A stretch of DNA of 64,000 bases from Pyxicephalus adspersus (GCF_032062135.1 NC_092860.1:128907926-128971925); one strand, 5' to 3'; counted from the stretch's first letter, positions 1-9,797 are shown. The notes: a model not told the origin generated them from the letters alone. Translations and numbers: made by a program.

Positions 1-2
1 GG

Positions 3-1612
3 GCGAGGGTGGTAGCAAAGGGGCGGACGCCAGTGAACATAGAAAAGATGCGCCCCTTTTTAGGTAAGTACCCGGACAGGGCGGCGGCCAGGGTACTGGA
101 AGAAGGGTTTGTGGAGGGGTTTTGGATCCCGAGCACTGCGGGGGGGGCGGCTAAGGAAGCTAGGAATTTGCAATCTGCTTTGGGGCATCTGGAAGTCGTG
201 GCGGACAAGTTGGCGAAGGAGGTGAGTTTGGGAAGGATGAGCGGGCCGTTCAAGGAACCGCCTTTGGAAGGTTTGATTGTGTCGCCGCTGGGCCTGGTGC
301 CTAAAAAGGAGCCAGGTAAGTTTCGCTTGATTCATCATTTATCTTTTCCGCCGGGGGAATCGGTAAATGATGGGATTCAGCCTGAAGCTTGTTCAGTGGT
401 TTATACGTCCATTGATGCTGCAATTTCTTGGGTGAGGAGATATGGGCGGGGGGCTCTTTTAGCTAAAGCAGATATTGAGGCAGCATTCCGTTGTTACCGG
501 TGCACCCGCAGTGCTTGCGTCTGCTGGGTTGTAAATGGGGGTGGGCTTACTTTGTTGATAGATGTTTGCCGATGGGTTGCTCCATTTCCTGTGCATTGTT
601 TGAAAAGTTTAGCACTTTTTTGGAATGGGTGGTGCGGTCGGTAGCGGAGGTGGATTCAATCATCCATTACCTGGATGATTTCCTGATGATTGGGCCGGCG
701 GGGAGTTCGGTTTGTCGGGTGTTGCTGGCGACGTTGGAACATATTGCAGAGAAGTTTGGGATTCCGTTGGCGCAAGATAAGACAGAGGGCCCGAGGACGG
801 TTTTGACCTTTTTGGGAATTGAGCTGGACACGGTAGCCATGGAGAGTCGGTTGCCGCAGGAGAAGTTGGTGGATTTACTAGGGGAGGTGGTAAGGGCGTG
901 TGGTCGGCGTAAGATGCGCCTGCGGGAAGTGCAATCCCTACTGGGCAAGCTCAATTTTGCGTGTAGGGTGATTAGGATGGGCAGAATATTTTGCAGGCGT
1001 CTCGCAACGGCTACGGCAGGGGTGAGATCACCGTCCCACTATGTTAGACTGACTAGGGAGGTGCGGGCGGACTTGGTAGTTTGGAAAGACTTTTTGGAAT
1101 CGTTCAATGGTAAAGCATTGTGGCTCCAAGGGCCTGTGGAGGCGGTGGATCTTGAGCTGTTCACGGATGCGGCAGGTGCGGCAGGTTTTGGGGCCTACTT
1201 TGGAGGGAAATGGTGTGCAGGTGTGTGGCCAGATGCCTGGGTGACAGGGGGTCTGGTGAAGGACCTGGTGGTGCTGGAATTGTTTCCTATTGTAGTGGCG
1301 ATCGAGTTGTGGGGATTGGAGTTGGCTAACAAAAAAGTGCGCTTCCATTGTGACAACTTGGGGGTGGTGCAGGCGCTGAACAAATTTTCGGTGTCTTCGG
1401 TACCTGCGGTGAGGTTGATGAGGCATCTGGTTTTAAGATGTATGCAGTATAATATCTTTGTATTTGCAAGGCACATTCCAGGGGTGTGTAATGTTATAGC
1501 GGATGCTTTGTCTCGTTTGCAGTGGGACAGATTTCGAGAAGTGGCGCCAGAGGCGGAGCAGTTCGGTTGCCAGTGTCCGGGTCAGTTGTGGGGCATAGCG
1601 CTGGGCTGGTAA
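3..1612 (+). pseudogene. Reverse transcriptase / RNase H polyprotein of the Ngaro-like element, frameshifted
   Basis: The product copies the element RNA into DNA and degrades the RNA strand. The frame is open from the window edge, so the true start is upstream or at the edge. The N-terminal part has the GF-x-x-GF-x-IP pattern (FVEGFWIP) common before the RT of DIRS-group elements, then LVPKKEPGKFRLIHHLS and ADIEAAFR. Near 485-495 the coding frame moves to another register, a one-base loss judged from the continuity of the RT. The second frame carries the RT active site YLDDF at 668-682, then RNase H: LFTDAAG (Asp codon 1166-1168), LELF, CDNLGV and the terminal ADALSR near 1500. It ends at TAA 1610-1612. 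The shift means no intact protein can be made from this copy. The 3' end overlaps the recombinase frame by about 90 bases. Confidence 0.88.
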
Positions 1613-2496
1613 GAGGTTGGCTGCAGCGGTCGGTGAGTGCGGGCACTTGGAGGGCTTACTCGGCGGTATGGAAGGATTGGGAGGGCTTGTGCAGGTTTTT
1701 GGGGGTGGGTGATAGGGAAGTTGATGCAGTGCATGTATTGTTGTATTGGTAAGTGCGGGAGTTTTCTAAGGGGGTGTCGGTATCAGTGGTTACTAAGTTA
1801 TTGGCTGGGATGGCCTTTTGGTTTAAGTGGAAAGGGTGGAGGGATGTGACCAAAGATTTTATTGTTAGGCAGGCTCTGAAGGGTTATAAAAGGGGGCGCA
1901 AGGTGCAGGATGCCAGGAGGCCGGTCTCGTTTGGTTTGTTGCAGAAGCTGATAGGTCAGCTGTATATAGTCAGTAGGAATGAGTATGAGCGGGTGTTGTT
2001 CAAAGGGGCGTTTTTGTTGGCATTTTTTGGGGCAATGAGGATTAGCGAGTTGGTCAGCCCGGCCAGGAATAGACCGGGAGGGATTTTAGTGGAGGACGTG
2101 GTGTGCTCAGGTGAGGAGGTGAGTATGTGGATTCGGCGTTCTAAGACGGACCAGAGTGGTAAGGGGTTACTGGTGAGGGTGTTCAAGTTGGGGGGACGTT
2201 CCGGGGTCTGCCCGGTAATGGCAGTGGAGGATTTGCTGAGAGTGCGGGGTTTAAGAGAGGGTCCTTTGCTGATGCATGAAGATGGGTCTTTTCTGTCTCG
2301 TTTTCAATTTATTGCTGTTTTTAAGAATTGTTTGAGGTTGTTGGGGGAAGCCGGGGAGTCTTTTTCCTCTCATTCCTTTCGGATTGGGGCTGCTACTGAA
2401 GCGGCTAGGTGGGGGCTAGGGGACGCTGTTATTAAGAGGATTGGCAGGTGGGAATCCAACAGGTTTCGGCTCTATGTCAGGCCTCATTTGTTGTAA
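1522..2496 (+). pseudogene. Tyrosine recombinase of the Ngaro-like element, one in-frame stop
   Basis: This enzyme would integrate the circular DNA copy through a covalent 3'-phosphotyrosine intermediate. The catalytic domain is readable: first Arg in AMRISEL (codon 2038-2040), HSFR box at 2371-2382, second conserved block IGRW, and the nucleophile Tyr at 2473-2475 in RLYVRP. The N-terminal SAM-like core-binding part (GTWRAYSAVWKDWEGLC) lies in the same frame before an in-frame TAA at 1750-1752, which splits the protein. No ATG opens the frame; it starts inside the RT/RNase H 3' end in the -1 register, so expression by frameshift, reinitiation or splicing is possible in an intact copy. It ends at TAA 2494-2496, which sits inside a perfect GTAAGT donor-like hexamer (2493-2498). 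Confidence 0.88.
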
Positions 2497-2558
2497 GTGG
2501 GTGATATTGCTTTGTGGTTGTTGTGGGGGTGCGTTGGGGAGGTTGGGGTTTGTTTGGA

Positions 2559-3185
2559 ATGGTTGCTCTTTCAAAATTTTGTTTTCTAGGTTCTGCATGC
2601 TGCTTGGTGTGGATTGTCGGCCATTCCTATGTGTGGTGGGGAGCCAAGCGGGCTGAGGTGCGGCCGGATGGTCGGCAGTTGGGCATTCCACGGGCGGAAG
2701 CCCTGGTGCGCTGGATTGGAGTGCGAGGTATGCTCTGGAGTCGGATGGTTCCTGAGATAAGAAGGTGTGCAGCGCTGGATAGAGCACCGGACGTCGTGGT
2801 AATGCACGCCGGAGGGAATGATTTGGGTAAGAGAGCAATGAAGGGTTTGGTGAGGGATGTGCGGTTAGATTTCCTTAGATTGCAGGTGGAGTTCCCTGGG
2901 ACAGTTTTTGTATGGTCTGACATTGTGGCCAGATCAGTGTGGAGGGGGGCTAGGTCTGTGGTGGGAATCAATAAAGCAAGGATCAAGGTTAATAAAGAAG
3001 TGGGGAGGTTTGTGGCGAGAAATGGGGGTGTGGTTGTGGGACACCGGGAGTTGGAGGAGGATAATGGTCAGTTTTTGAGACAGGATGGGGTGCATCTGAA
3101 TGATGTGGGCACAGACTTGTGGTGCTTGGGGTTGCAAGATGGCATACACAGAGCAATTCGGGTGTGGAAGGGCGCACGGATGTGA
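2559..3185 (+). CDS. SGNH/GDSL-type hydrolase-like protein of the Ngaro-like element
   Basis: The frame is intact for 208 residues from ATG 2559, with open frame (no ATG) back to at least 2514. SGNH blocks are visible: IVGHSY with the presumed nucleophile Ser at 2625-2627 (residue 23), GGND at 2811-2822 (residues 85-88, the Gly and Asn of blocks II and III), and DGVHLND with the Asp-x-x-His pair at 3084-3095 (residues 176 and 179). The family cleaves esters or acyl groups; the substrate in retroelements is unknown. The GDS motif is GHS here, so the first block is not canonical. The start is uncertain: a pyrimidine-rich stretch ending in TAG at 2587-2589 looks like a splice acceptor, so the protein may begin after an intron. 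It lies 62 bases after the recombinase stop. Confidence 0.8.
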   Translation: MVALSKFCFLGSACCLVWIVGHSYVWWGAKRAEVRPDGRQLGIPRAEALVRWIGVRGMLWSRMVPEIRRCAALDRAPDVVVMHAGGNDLGKRAMKGLVRDVRLDFLRLQVEFPGTVFVWSDIVARSVWRGARSVVGINKARIKVNKEVGRFVARNGGVVVGHRELEEDNGQFLRQDGVHLNDVGTDLWCLGLQDGIHRAIRVWKGARM

Positions 3186-3780
3186 GGAGTCCCAACCGTG
3201 CGCTGTGGCGGTTGAGGCTTGGTGGAAGGTAAGAGTTCTAGGTTAATTATGGTTGGGGGACACACCCAAGGTGGTGGCGTAATCCCCCCCTTTATGGCAA
3301 GTGGATTGGTGGATGCCCCTGAGGTGGTGCTGTGCTGCTAGGGGGCCAGGTTGGCTTGGTGGTTGGTGGTGTTGGAACTGTGGTGGCGTGGCGGACTTTA
3401 CCTTCCGGGCCTGCAATCTAGTCGGTTGAAAATTGGTTGGTCATGAAAGGGTTAATTTAAAGTGATAGGTTGGTTTAGAGGATAGGAGGTTTAATATTAA
3501 TGAGGTTATAAATGTTATTTAATTGTTATTTAAATGTTATTTAAATATTATTTAAATGTTATTTATTGTTGGTTAATTAATATGTTAATGAGTATGTTAA
3601 GTTATGAATATTAATATCGGTTTATGTTTGTAAATAAACGGCTGCTTGCCAGCCATTTTAAACGCAGCTCAGGTGTGGAGTATTTATTTAAGGTAAAGGT
3701 TGGTTAAGGGGAAAGGGGAGGGGGCTGGCAAGTGGGTGAGTTAATAGTTTGGTGGTTAAGGGGGGGAGGATATCTTACAG
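3186..3780 (+). other. 3' non-coding end of the Ngaro-like element
   Basis: No open frame of note. The stretch is G-rich and C-poor like the rest of the element, with an AT-rich insert (3480-3640). It holds a 10-bp inverted repeat, cttgccagcc at 3645-3654 and ggctggcaag at 3723-3732, that could form a stem with a 68-base loop. A 9-base direct match ggcaagtgg occurs at 3296 and 3727; it is too short to call a terminal repeat. AATAAA-like hexamers occur (for example near 3632), but no polyadenylation site can be assigned. Confidence 0.6.
3512..3566 (+). repeat. 11-bp tandem repeat, five units
   Basis: Five adjacent copies of atgttatttaa (variants ttgttatttaa and atattatttaa; the last unit ends tat) lie in the 3' end of the retrotransposon. 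Each unit is A/T except for one G in four of the five. Confidence 0.9.
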
Positions 3781-3789
3781 GCAAGTTAC

Positions 3790-4954
3790 GGGATACCTTT
3801 GTCATGAAAGAAGAGTATGCCAACTACAAAGAGAGTGGTATATAAAAATCCAATATACTTGGCTCCTTGACCTAATAAAGCATTTCACCTTTACAGTTCT
3901 GAGGAGGTTAGCTTCATGATTATGTAACTAGTTTGATGTCCACAGTTTGGGCACAAGTGCACCATACAGTAGATTTCAACCTAATCACTAAAATTACCTG
4001 TAACCTTTTACATAATAAAGCAGAATAAACCATGATAGGGGTGGCCAGCATTTGCCACATCTTGCATGTATGCAAAATACACATACGTTTGGGTCTGCTT
4101 TACTCTAGTGAAATCATTTAACTCTTTTTAGACATCCGCCATTTTCTTCTTCACCCATTGGGCAGGCTGATGATGTAACTCCCGCACAAACGCATAGGAA
4201 CTACCTGATATCAATACCCACATTCATTTCTGTCATCTTAAAGATAGGCTGATTGCTAAAACTGACTTTATACATAAAAATATCCTTGAATAATATTCTT
4301 GAGCAAACTAGTCAAATGAATTACTAATCAAAATTACTGTCACTGTATTTCTTACTGTTTCTCACTACAGGAGACAAGAAAATGGATTAGCACAATTATG
4401 TTATTAATTTACAATTATATGTCTCAAATTTTCAGTTTCCTAATGATAACATTTCATGCTTAACATTTTCACTGCACTGTATCCAGCCTCATCTAAAAAT
4501 ATCTGCATATATATTTTATGAGTCTACCTTTGCTGCAGCTACACTTTTTACAGTTCCAATTGTTTTTCAATACCCGAGGCATGCCTTGTATATTCTGGAA
4601 AGTGAGCCTAAATTTGGCTAGAAAATTGGATTATCATATCGAGTCTTTTGAAAATTCTAACAAACTAGTAAAGAATGAATGAGGCAATCTAAATCCACTG
4701 TATGCTGTTTATAAAATTTTGATAATGTCAATGTTAGCATACTCGGCCTCCAGAGTAAAGATTGGTGAACTTGTTGCCAATAGAAGCCAGTCAAATGTTT
4801 GTTTTATTCTCTGGGCTGTTCTAGAAACATGTCAACTGGAATCCTATTGGTTGGTATGGCCAAAAACTTCCCTGTCTTGTATGTTTTTTACATCAACCCT
4901 GCTGCTTAGCAGTTATGATTAGTATTACAAATACCTTCCTGTTGTAACATTTTA
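3790..4954. other. AT-rich sequence without recognised genes
   Basis: Short open frames only (67 codons at most), without domain patterns. No repeat was recognised. Confidence 0.6.
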
Positions 4955-5263
4955 CTATGATTACATAGCGCCAACATATCACACAGCACTTTACAACATC
5001 CATAGCCCTATCACTAACTGACCCCCAATCTAATGTGTATACTAAAGTCATTAACACAGACTATGGCTAATTTTGAAGGGAAGTAAAATAACGTAACTTC
5101 ATGTCTTTGGGATGTGGGAGGAAGCTGGAAAGCCCAGAGAAAACCCATGAAAACAGGGGAAGAACATACAAATCCCTTGCAGATATTGTCCTCGCCAAGA
5201 TTCAAACCTGGTACCTAGCACGGCAAAGGCCAGAGAGCTAGACACTGAGCAACCATACTGCTT
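4955..5263 (-). mobile_element. tRNA-derived SINE (V-SINE type) with L2-like 3' tail
   Basis: Read on the minus strand, the element begins with a tRNA-like head: an A-box-like stretch (ggttgctcagtgtctagc, from plus 5234-5254) and a B-box-like stretch (ggtttgaatct, plus 5198-5209). Then comes a core resembling the V-SINE central domain (tatgttcttcccctgttttc and tttccagcttcctcccacat). The 3' tail on plus 4965-5000 (gcgccaacatat...cagcactttaca) matches the tails of the L2 copies elsewhere in this window. The copy is diverged and old. It would have been transcribed by RNA polymerase III and mobilised by L2 enzymes. Confidence 0.8.
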
Positions 5264-7387
5264 TTCTGTCAGTAGCACTGGGCTTGTTTTGGCTAGATCA
5301 CCGACCCAAATAGGTGAATGAGCGCTATCAATATTAAGGACCTCCTCATTCTCTAATATTCATACTTTAGTAAAGTTGATACAGTACAACTGGTACAGTA
5401 CAGTTGGCAAGAATATTTTTTTTTCTTCTATGGCACTATGAATGTATTCATCAATTAAAAACATAAAGTTCCCATCTGGCATCAACGCTATTTTATGGAG
5501 TAATCCAACACTGCAAAGGAAGCTAGGTGCCAAGGTACCAAAGTTTTTCCAAGTGCTTTTCACATTGACTTGTCTTTACTCAAATATGGGTACAAGTTTA
5601 TTATGTACTTGCTATGCTTTGCTTTGGGAGCATGGACAAAATAGGACGCATGGAGTCAAACTTGGCAGAGGTATAGTCAATACAAAAAAGATGGATCTGG
5701 CTGTATATTGGTGGAGAACACTTGTGCCCTTTACTATAACCAAAATATGCCTATAAGTCATCTTATAATTTGTAGTTCATCAGTAGCAAATCAAGCTTGT
5801 TGTAGTTGAAAAACACAAATTGACCCAAATATATATTTTTTAAATTAACTGGCACTGGGCAGTTACACATATAAAACTCATATAAATTACCTTTCATTGC
5901 TCTGACCTGCTTCCTGCTGAAATATTGTTTTTATTGAATAACTACAGATCACTGGGCTTTATTAAATAACCCCTCCACCCAAGCTGAACTGATAAAAATA
6001 AAATTCAGGAAGATTTTAACATTTTAAATTACAAAAGGACGTAGCAGCCTATTATACTAAAGGCAAAACAATGGAAGCTTTTTGGTATTTTTTAAAGAAA
6101 AAAAAGCAATGAAGGGTAAAATGAACTCGTAAGAGTGTGATTAAATGACGGGGAGGTAGACGTGTGGAAAGTAGATTTATTCTTAGGACTTGTACTGAAC
6201 CTTACTTGGTAGGAGAATACCTTAAGCTTGATGGAGCATGAGTTTCCAATATATGTGAAATTAAGTATCCATTTTCTCCTTCGCTGAGTCCTCTTGGATA
6301 TTTCTCTGAATCTTGATAGATATTAGATAGATGACTAACTAATTTATTTCATACTCAAGAATTTTCGTATCTGTCTCATACCTTGCTGGTTAATATTCTA
6401 ACGATAGAGGAGAAACCTCATTCCTGTTCATGATGCTTTAAAAAATATTTATCAGCAGGACAGGCTGAAATCTACATTATATCATCTTCCAGCGAATGCT
6501 GTTTAGGTAAAGCTCACTAGTTAAAATTCACCTGTCACCTGCCCATAATTGTGCAACACACCACTGAATTTTAAATTGAACTTTTCAGTGCTGATTACCA
6601 GCAGACAGTAGCCAGAGCCTACATCACAGTAAAATATTATATATATATATATTTGTATATATTAGCTACAAATCTGTACACTGGCAAAGTTAGAAAAACA
6701 AAAAGCACCTTGGCTTTGTTTTCTTATCTTCCACATTCACATGGAAATTGTCTTTATTTTAGTATATACTTTAACTGCAAGACACCGAGGACACCTGCAA
6801 ATGTGTAGAAATGCTATCTGAAGACAACCATAAGAAATATGACTTGTGGTTCAGGAATGTGTGTGTTTGTGTATATAAAAGCACGCACAGGAGCAATAGC
6901 TCTACAAATAATTCTTGAATCTGAATGCTGAGGAATGTCAGTACGGAAGAGGCATGCAGAGATGCCAATGAAATTCTACAGATCAATAAAATATTCATTG
7001 CTTGTTTAAGCAGAGTGTTTAAAAAAGAACTCAGCCCAGTACTCCCACTGTCTGAAAGGACCACAAAACACAACTCCATCATTATGTTGCAGAAACCTTA
7101 TTCTGTGATGACTCAATGTGAGCGTCTATGTAACTAAATATATATGTTTTCTATATACTTTTTAGGAAACTATACAGGTGCTAATAAATTCTGTTGCCCT
7201 AACACAGAAAATAAGATCTTTGTGTGACCAGGAACAGCTTTGCAGCTCACTTTACAAATGTATTTAGGTCGAATGAAATATGCTTCCAATGTATCCAGTT
7301 CAGGGTCACAACCTTGCTTGATTTATTTTTCCTAAATCAGTTTTTGTAGACCTATACAATTTTTAAACATAATGGAGTAACATTGCT
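5264..7387. other. AT-rich sequence without recognised genes
   Basis: The longest open frames (104 codons at 5442-5756 and 103 at 6771-7082 minus) show no known domain and no low-diversity codon pattern. An AT dinucleotide run lies at 6636-6661. Nothing else was identified. Confidence 0.55.
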
Positions 7388-7510
7388 CTACGATTAAGCA
7401 CCAACAGGGGGGCGAAACACATCAGTTGGGTTGCCTAGGTAGAGTGTCCTCATTTGTACTGGATCAATAAAGTTGTTTTGAAAAACTTGAATCAGCGCTA
7501 TGCGGCTTAA
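7388..7510 (+). mobile_element. Dispersed repeat fragment with gaaac core and aataaa-rich end
   Basis: The block aacaggggggcgaaac followed by tgtcctcatttgtactggat and caataaagttgttttg resembles, from memory, a common frog repeat. The gcacc...ggggggcgaaac segment can fold into a short stem next to GAAAC, which recalls the hammerhead ribozymes of Penelope-like elements, but the CTGANGA half of that core is not intact. The family assignment is weak. Confidence 0.4.
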
Positions 7511-8059
7511 CAATTGTTCTAGTGGAAGTTGCTTGGTTGCTTGATTAAATGTAGTGCACAAAGGGTGATAGCATCATTCCTTTTTCTGCATAGAAACAGA
7601 ACAATCACTGCCAGCTCACACAGAAACTTTACAAGGTGTTGGAAAAATGCTGTTAATAATGATTATTTCAGACACTTCAAAGATTCCTCTATCCTCTCTG
7701 GAGAACCTCTACATGACCTGCGCCTTGCCCAGTTTCACACACAATGATCAAATCAAGCACAATACTTGCAAAGGTTGTGCTATGACCACCATTACTTCCT
7801 GACACATTTGCAAAAGGTGAAGGAACTTTTATTCTTGAATTTTGAAAGAGTATCTTTTCAGCACATCATAATTAAGAAGGACTGAACCGGTCTGCTTCAT
7901 GCCACAATGGCACTGAATTTGTCAGGCACAGGAACAGGTAGAAGACAAAGTGTCTGTGCTGCAATACACCATAAAGCATTTGCCATATGTTATGCTGCAC
8001 TACAGTCAAGCATATGATTATATAAGTTTTAATGTGAACTAAAGTGAACCTGTGTTACT
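7511..8059. other. AT-rich sequence without recognised genes
   Basis: One 72-codon open frame (7529-7747) without domain pattern. No repeat recognised. Confidence 0.5.
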
Positions 8060-8210
8060 TCCCTCACCTCCTAGATTGTAAGCTCTTCAGGGCAGGGTCC
8101 TCTCCTCCTCCTCCTGTGTCACTGTCTGTATTTGTCTGTAATTTGCAACCCCTAATTAATGTACAGTGCTGCTTAATATGTTGGCACTAAAAAAATTTTG
8201 TTTAATAATA
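8060..8210 (+). mobile_element. L2-clade LINE 3' end fragment
   Basis: The block attgtaagctcttcagggca, then gtgtcactgtctgtatttg, gtacagtgctgcttaatatg and ttggcact is the 3' untranslated end shared by the L2 copies at 15524 and 32190. It is truncated at the 5' side and lacks the coding part. Confidence 0.8.
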
Positions 8211-8450
8211 TAAACCTGTGCCCAGAAAAGCATCTTTAATTATTTACTTATTCTGAACCAGAACATGTTTTGTAAAATCACTTAAAAACAAACCATCCCT
8301 GACCCCTATATCTGTAAACATTTGAAGGCATGCACTTTCTATTGAACCAGAATCTTGCTGCAAGTCTTCTAATGTAAACAACCAACAGGTATTTCTAAAC
8401 TGTTAGAAAGTGATAAAAACCTGTTGTAAATGGTCTTAGAGATCTTAGAG

Positions 8451-8607
8451 TAGGGGTGCCCACACTTTTTTAAATGACCAAGTCAAAATGATCTACCAAC
8501 AATAAAAACTTAGACTTGATAACTCCTGTGCGCGGTAGAGTTTATATTGAAAGGCAGGGCTCTACCGATCTACCGGTAGATCGCAATCCACCTGTTGGGC
8601 ACCCCTG
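8451..8607. mobile_element. Miniature hAT-type transposon with perfect 8-bp target duplication
   Basis: The element is 157 bp. The left end taggggtgcccacac and the right end gttgggcacccctg form terminal inverted repeats. It is flanked on both sides by tcttagag (8443-8450 and 8608-8615), an exact 8-bp duplication typical of hAT transposases. It encodes no protein. An internal palindrome (ctaccgatctaccggtagat near 8563) could form a hairpin. Confidence 0.9.
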
Positions 8608-8615
8608 TCTTAGAG

Positions 8616-9723
8616 AATACCTTCATGTTATAATATTGGGTCAGGAATGCCTTGTTTTAAAGCTTGGTAGGAATATGTAAATAGTCTGCAGTTTGGGCGC
8701 AGATGATCTCTAGCATTACCTTCAGTCCTGTAGAGTTGTACAAGATTAATTTCTGTACTAGAATTGCTTTCTCATAATTCACTCCACACAGCTTCTTATA
8801 GCATGCAATACAACTGGTCAGATAGACCTTGCTTTATTTTCTGGCTGATGGACATCCAACACCTTAAAGAGTTGTATCTCCCATTTTGACTGCCCCTGGC
8901 CCTTCCCTTTTGTTTATTATATTCAGCCTTTCCTGCCTTGTCCAGAAAAGTACAGAAACAAATAAATAATGTCACTAAAATGGTTTTATTCAAGAATAAT
9001 GAGACTATATAATTGTCAGTAGGGTAAGAAGAAACCAGAGAAGGCGACATTTGGGTCACCGTTATACAATGTATAGTGTAAATGGGGTCTGTTACCATAT
9101 AGTAAGCAAATGTTCATACCTCCTGAGAGGAATCTGTGGATCACCATTTATCATCTTCAAATAAAAATTATAGCTGTCCCATTGCTTGAGAATCTTGTGA
9201 ATTTCCTGCTACCAATGAAGTCCAAATGGCTGACAATTCTTTAAAAAATATTCTTAAACTCCTGTGATCACCTGTATACATGTTCGGGATTAGTGTGACA
9301 GCTGAGTCACTAGAGTTTTCAGAAGATAATCTCAATCATAGGCAAAACATTTTCCTAGCATATGTCTCCTTTAAAATCTCTTTCTAATGATTTAAGGTAA
9401 TGTCTACATTTACTATAGTTTTTTTTTTTTTTAATCTTCACACTATATTTACTACTTCTGACCTATTTTTCTCAAGAGCTCCATTTAAATTGGTGTTTAT
9501 AGCATTTAGGCTCTTATTACCTTCCTTTCTTCACCTATTACTTCTCTTTTCACTTACTTTGTCAATTAGATGTTAATTTATCCGCCCATCAATGCCTTTG
9601 TCTAAAGTGCTCCACGTCTAATCACTTAGCAACATCTCAGTTACTTTCTTATTTAAAATGCTTGTAAACTTCTATATGAAACTTCTAAATGAAACTCTAT
9701 AACTTGGAAACAATTGTATGCAA
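8616..9723. other. AT-rich sequence without recognised genes
   Basis: A 100-codon minus-strand open frame (8796-9098) has no recognised domain. A T run lies at 9420-9432. No repeat was identified. Confidence 0.55.
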
Positions 9724-9762
9724 ATATATATATATATATTGTAATACATATAAATAATTATA

Positions 9763-9794
<32 letters not shown>

Positions 9795-9797
9795 ATA
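9724..9797. repeat. AT dinucleotide microsatellite, interrupted
   Basis: Runs of TA units interrupted by ttgtaatacataaataa-like sequence and a single c. The 65-codon open frame at 9714-9911 (mostly Ile and Tyr) is a by-product. Confidence 0.9.

Larger units (their letters stand above)
1..3780 (+). mobile_element. Ngaro/DIRS-type tyrosine-recombinase retrotransposon, 5'-truncated by the window edge
   Basis: Four domains occur in order on one strand: reverse transcriptase, RNase H, tyrosine recombinase and SGNH hydrolase. A tyrosine recombinase instead of a DDE integrase defines the DIRS superfamily. There is no methyltransferase domain between RNase H and recombinase, as DIRS1-like elements have, and an SGNH hydrolase is present, which from memory is a trait of vertebrate Ngaro elements. 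Composition supports one unit: the + strand is rich in G and poor in C up to about 3770, then changes abruptly to balanced AT-rich sequence. The right boundary is estimated from that change. I did not find the expected split direct repeats (B1-A2-B2) at the 3' end, and the left end is outside the window. Confidence 0.88.

Noticed and set aside
2416..2986. Minus-strand open frames of 119 to 140 codons over the recombinase/hydrolase junction
   Set aside because: They are shadows of the plus-strand genes, created by the G-rich, C-poor composition.
3296..3735. Split direct repeat of the retrotransposon (ggcaagtgg at both ends)
   Set aside because: Only nine bases match and the flanks diverge. 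Chance cannot be excluded.
5190..5263. Functional tRNA gene on the minus strand
   Set aside because: The A and B boxes are present but the cloverleaf arms do not pair well and the sequence continues into a SINE body.
5442..5756. 104-codon frame
   Set aside because: No recognised domain and overlaps an antisense frame of similar quality. Chance is likely.
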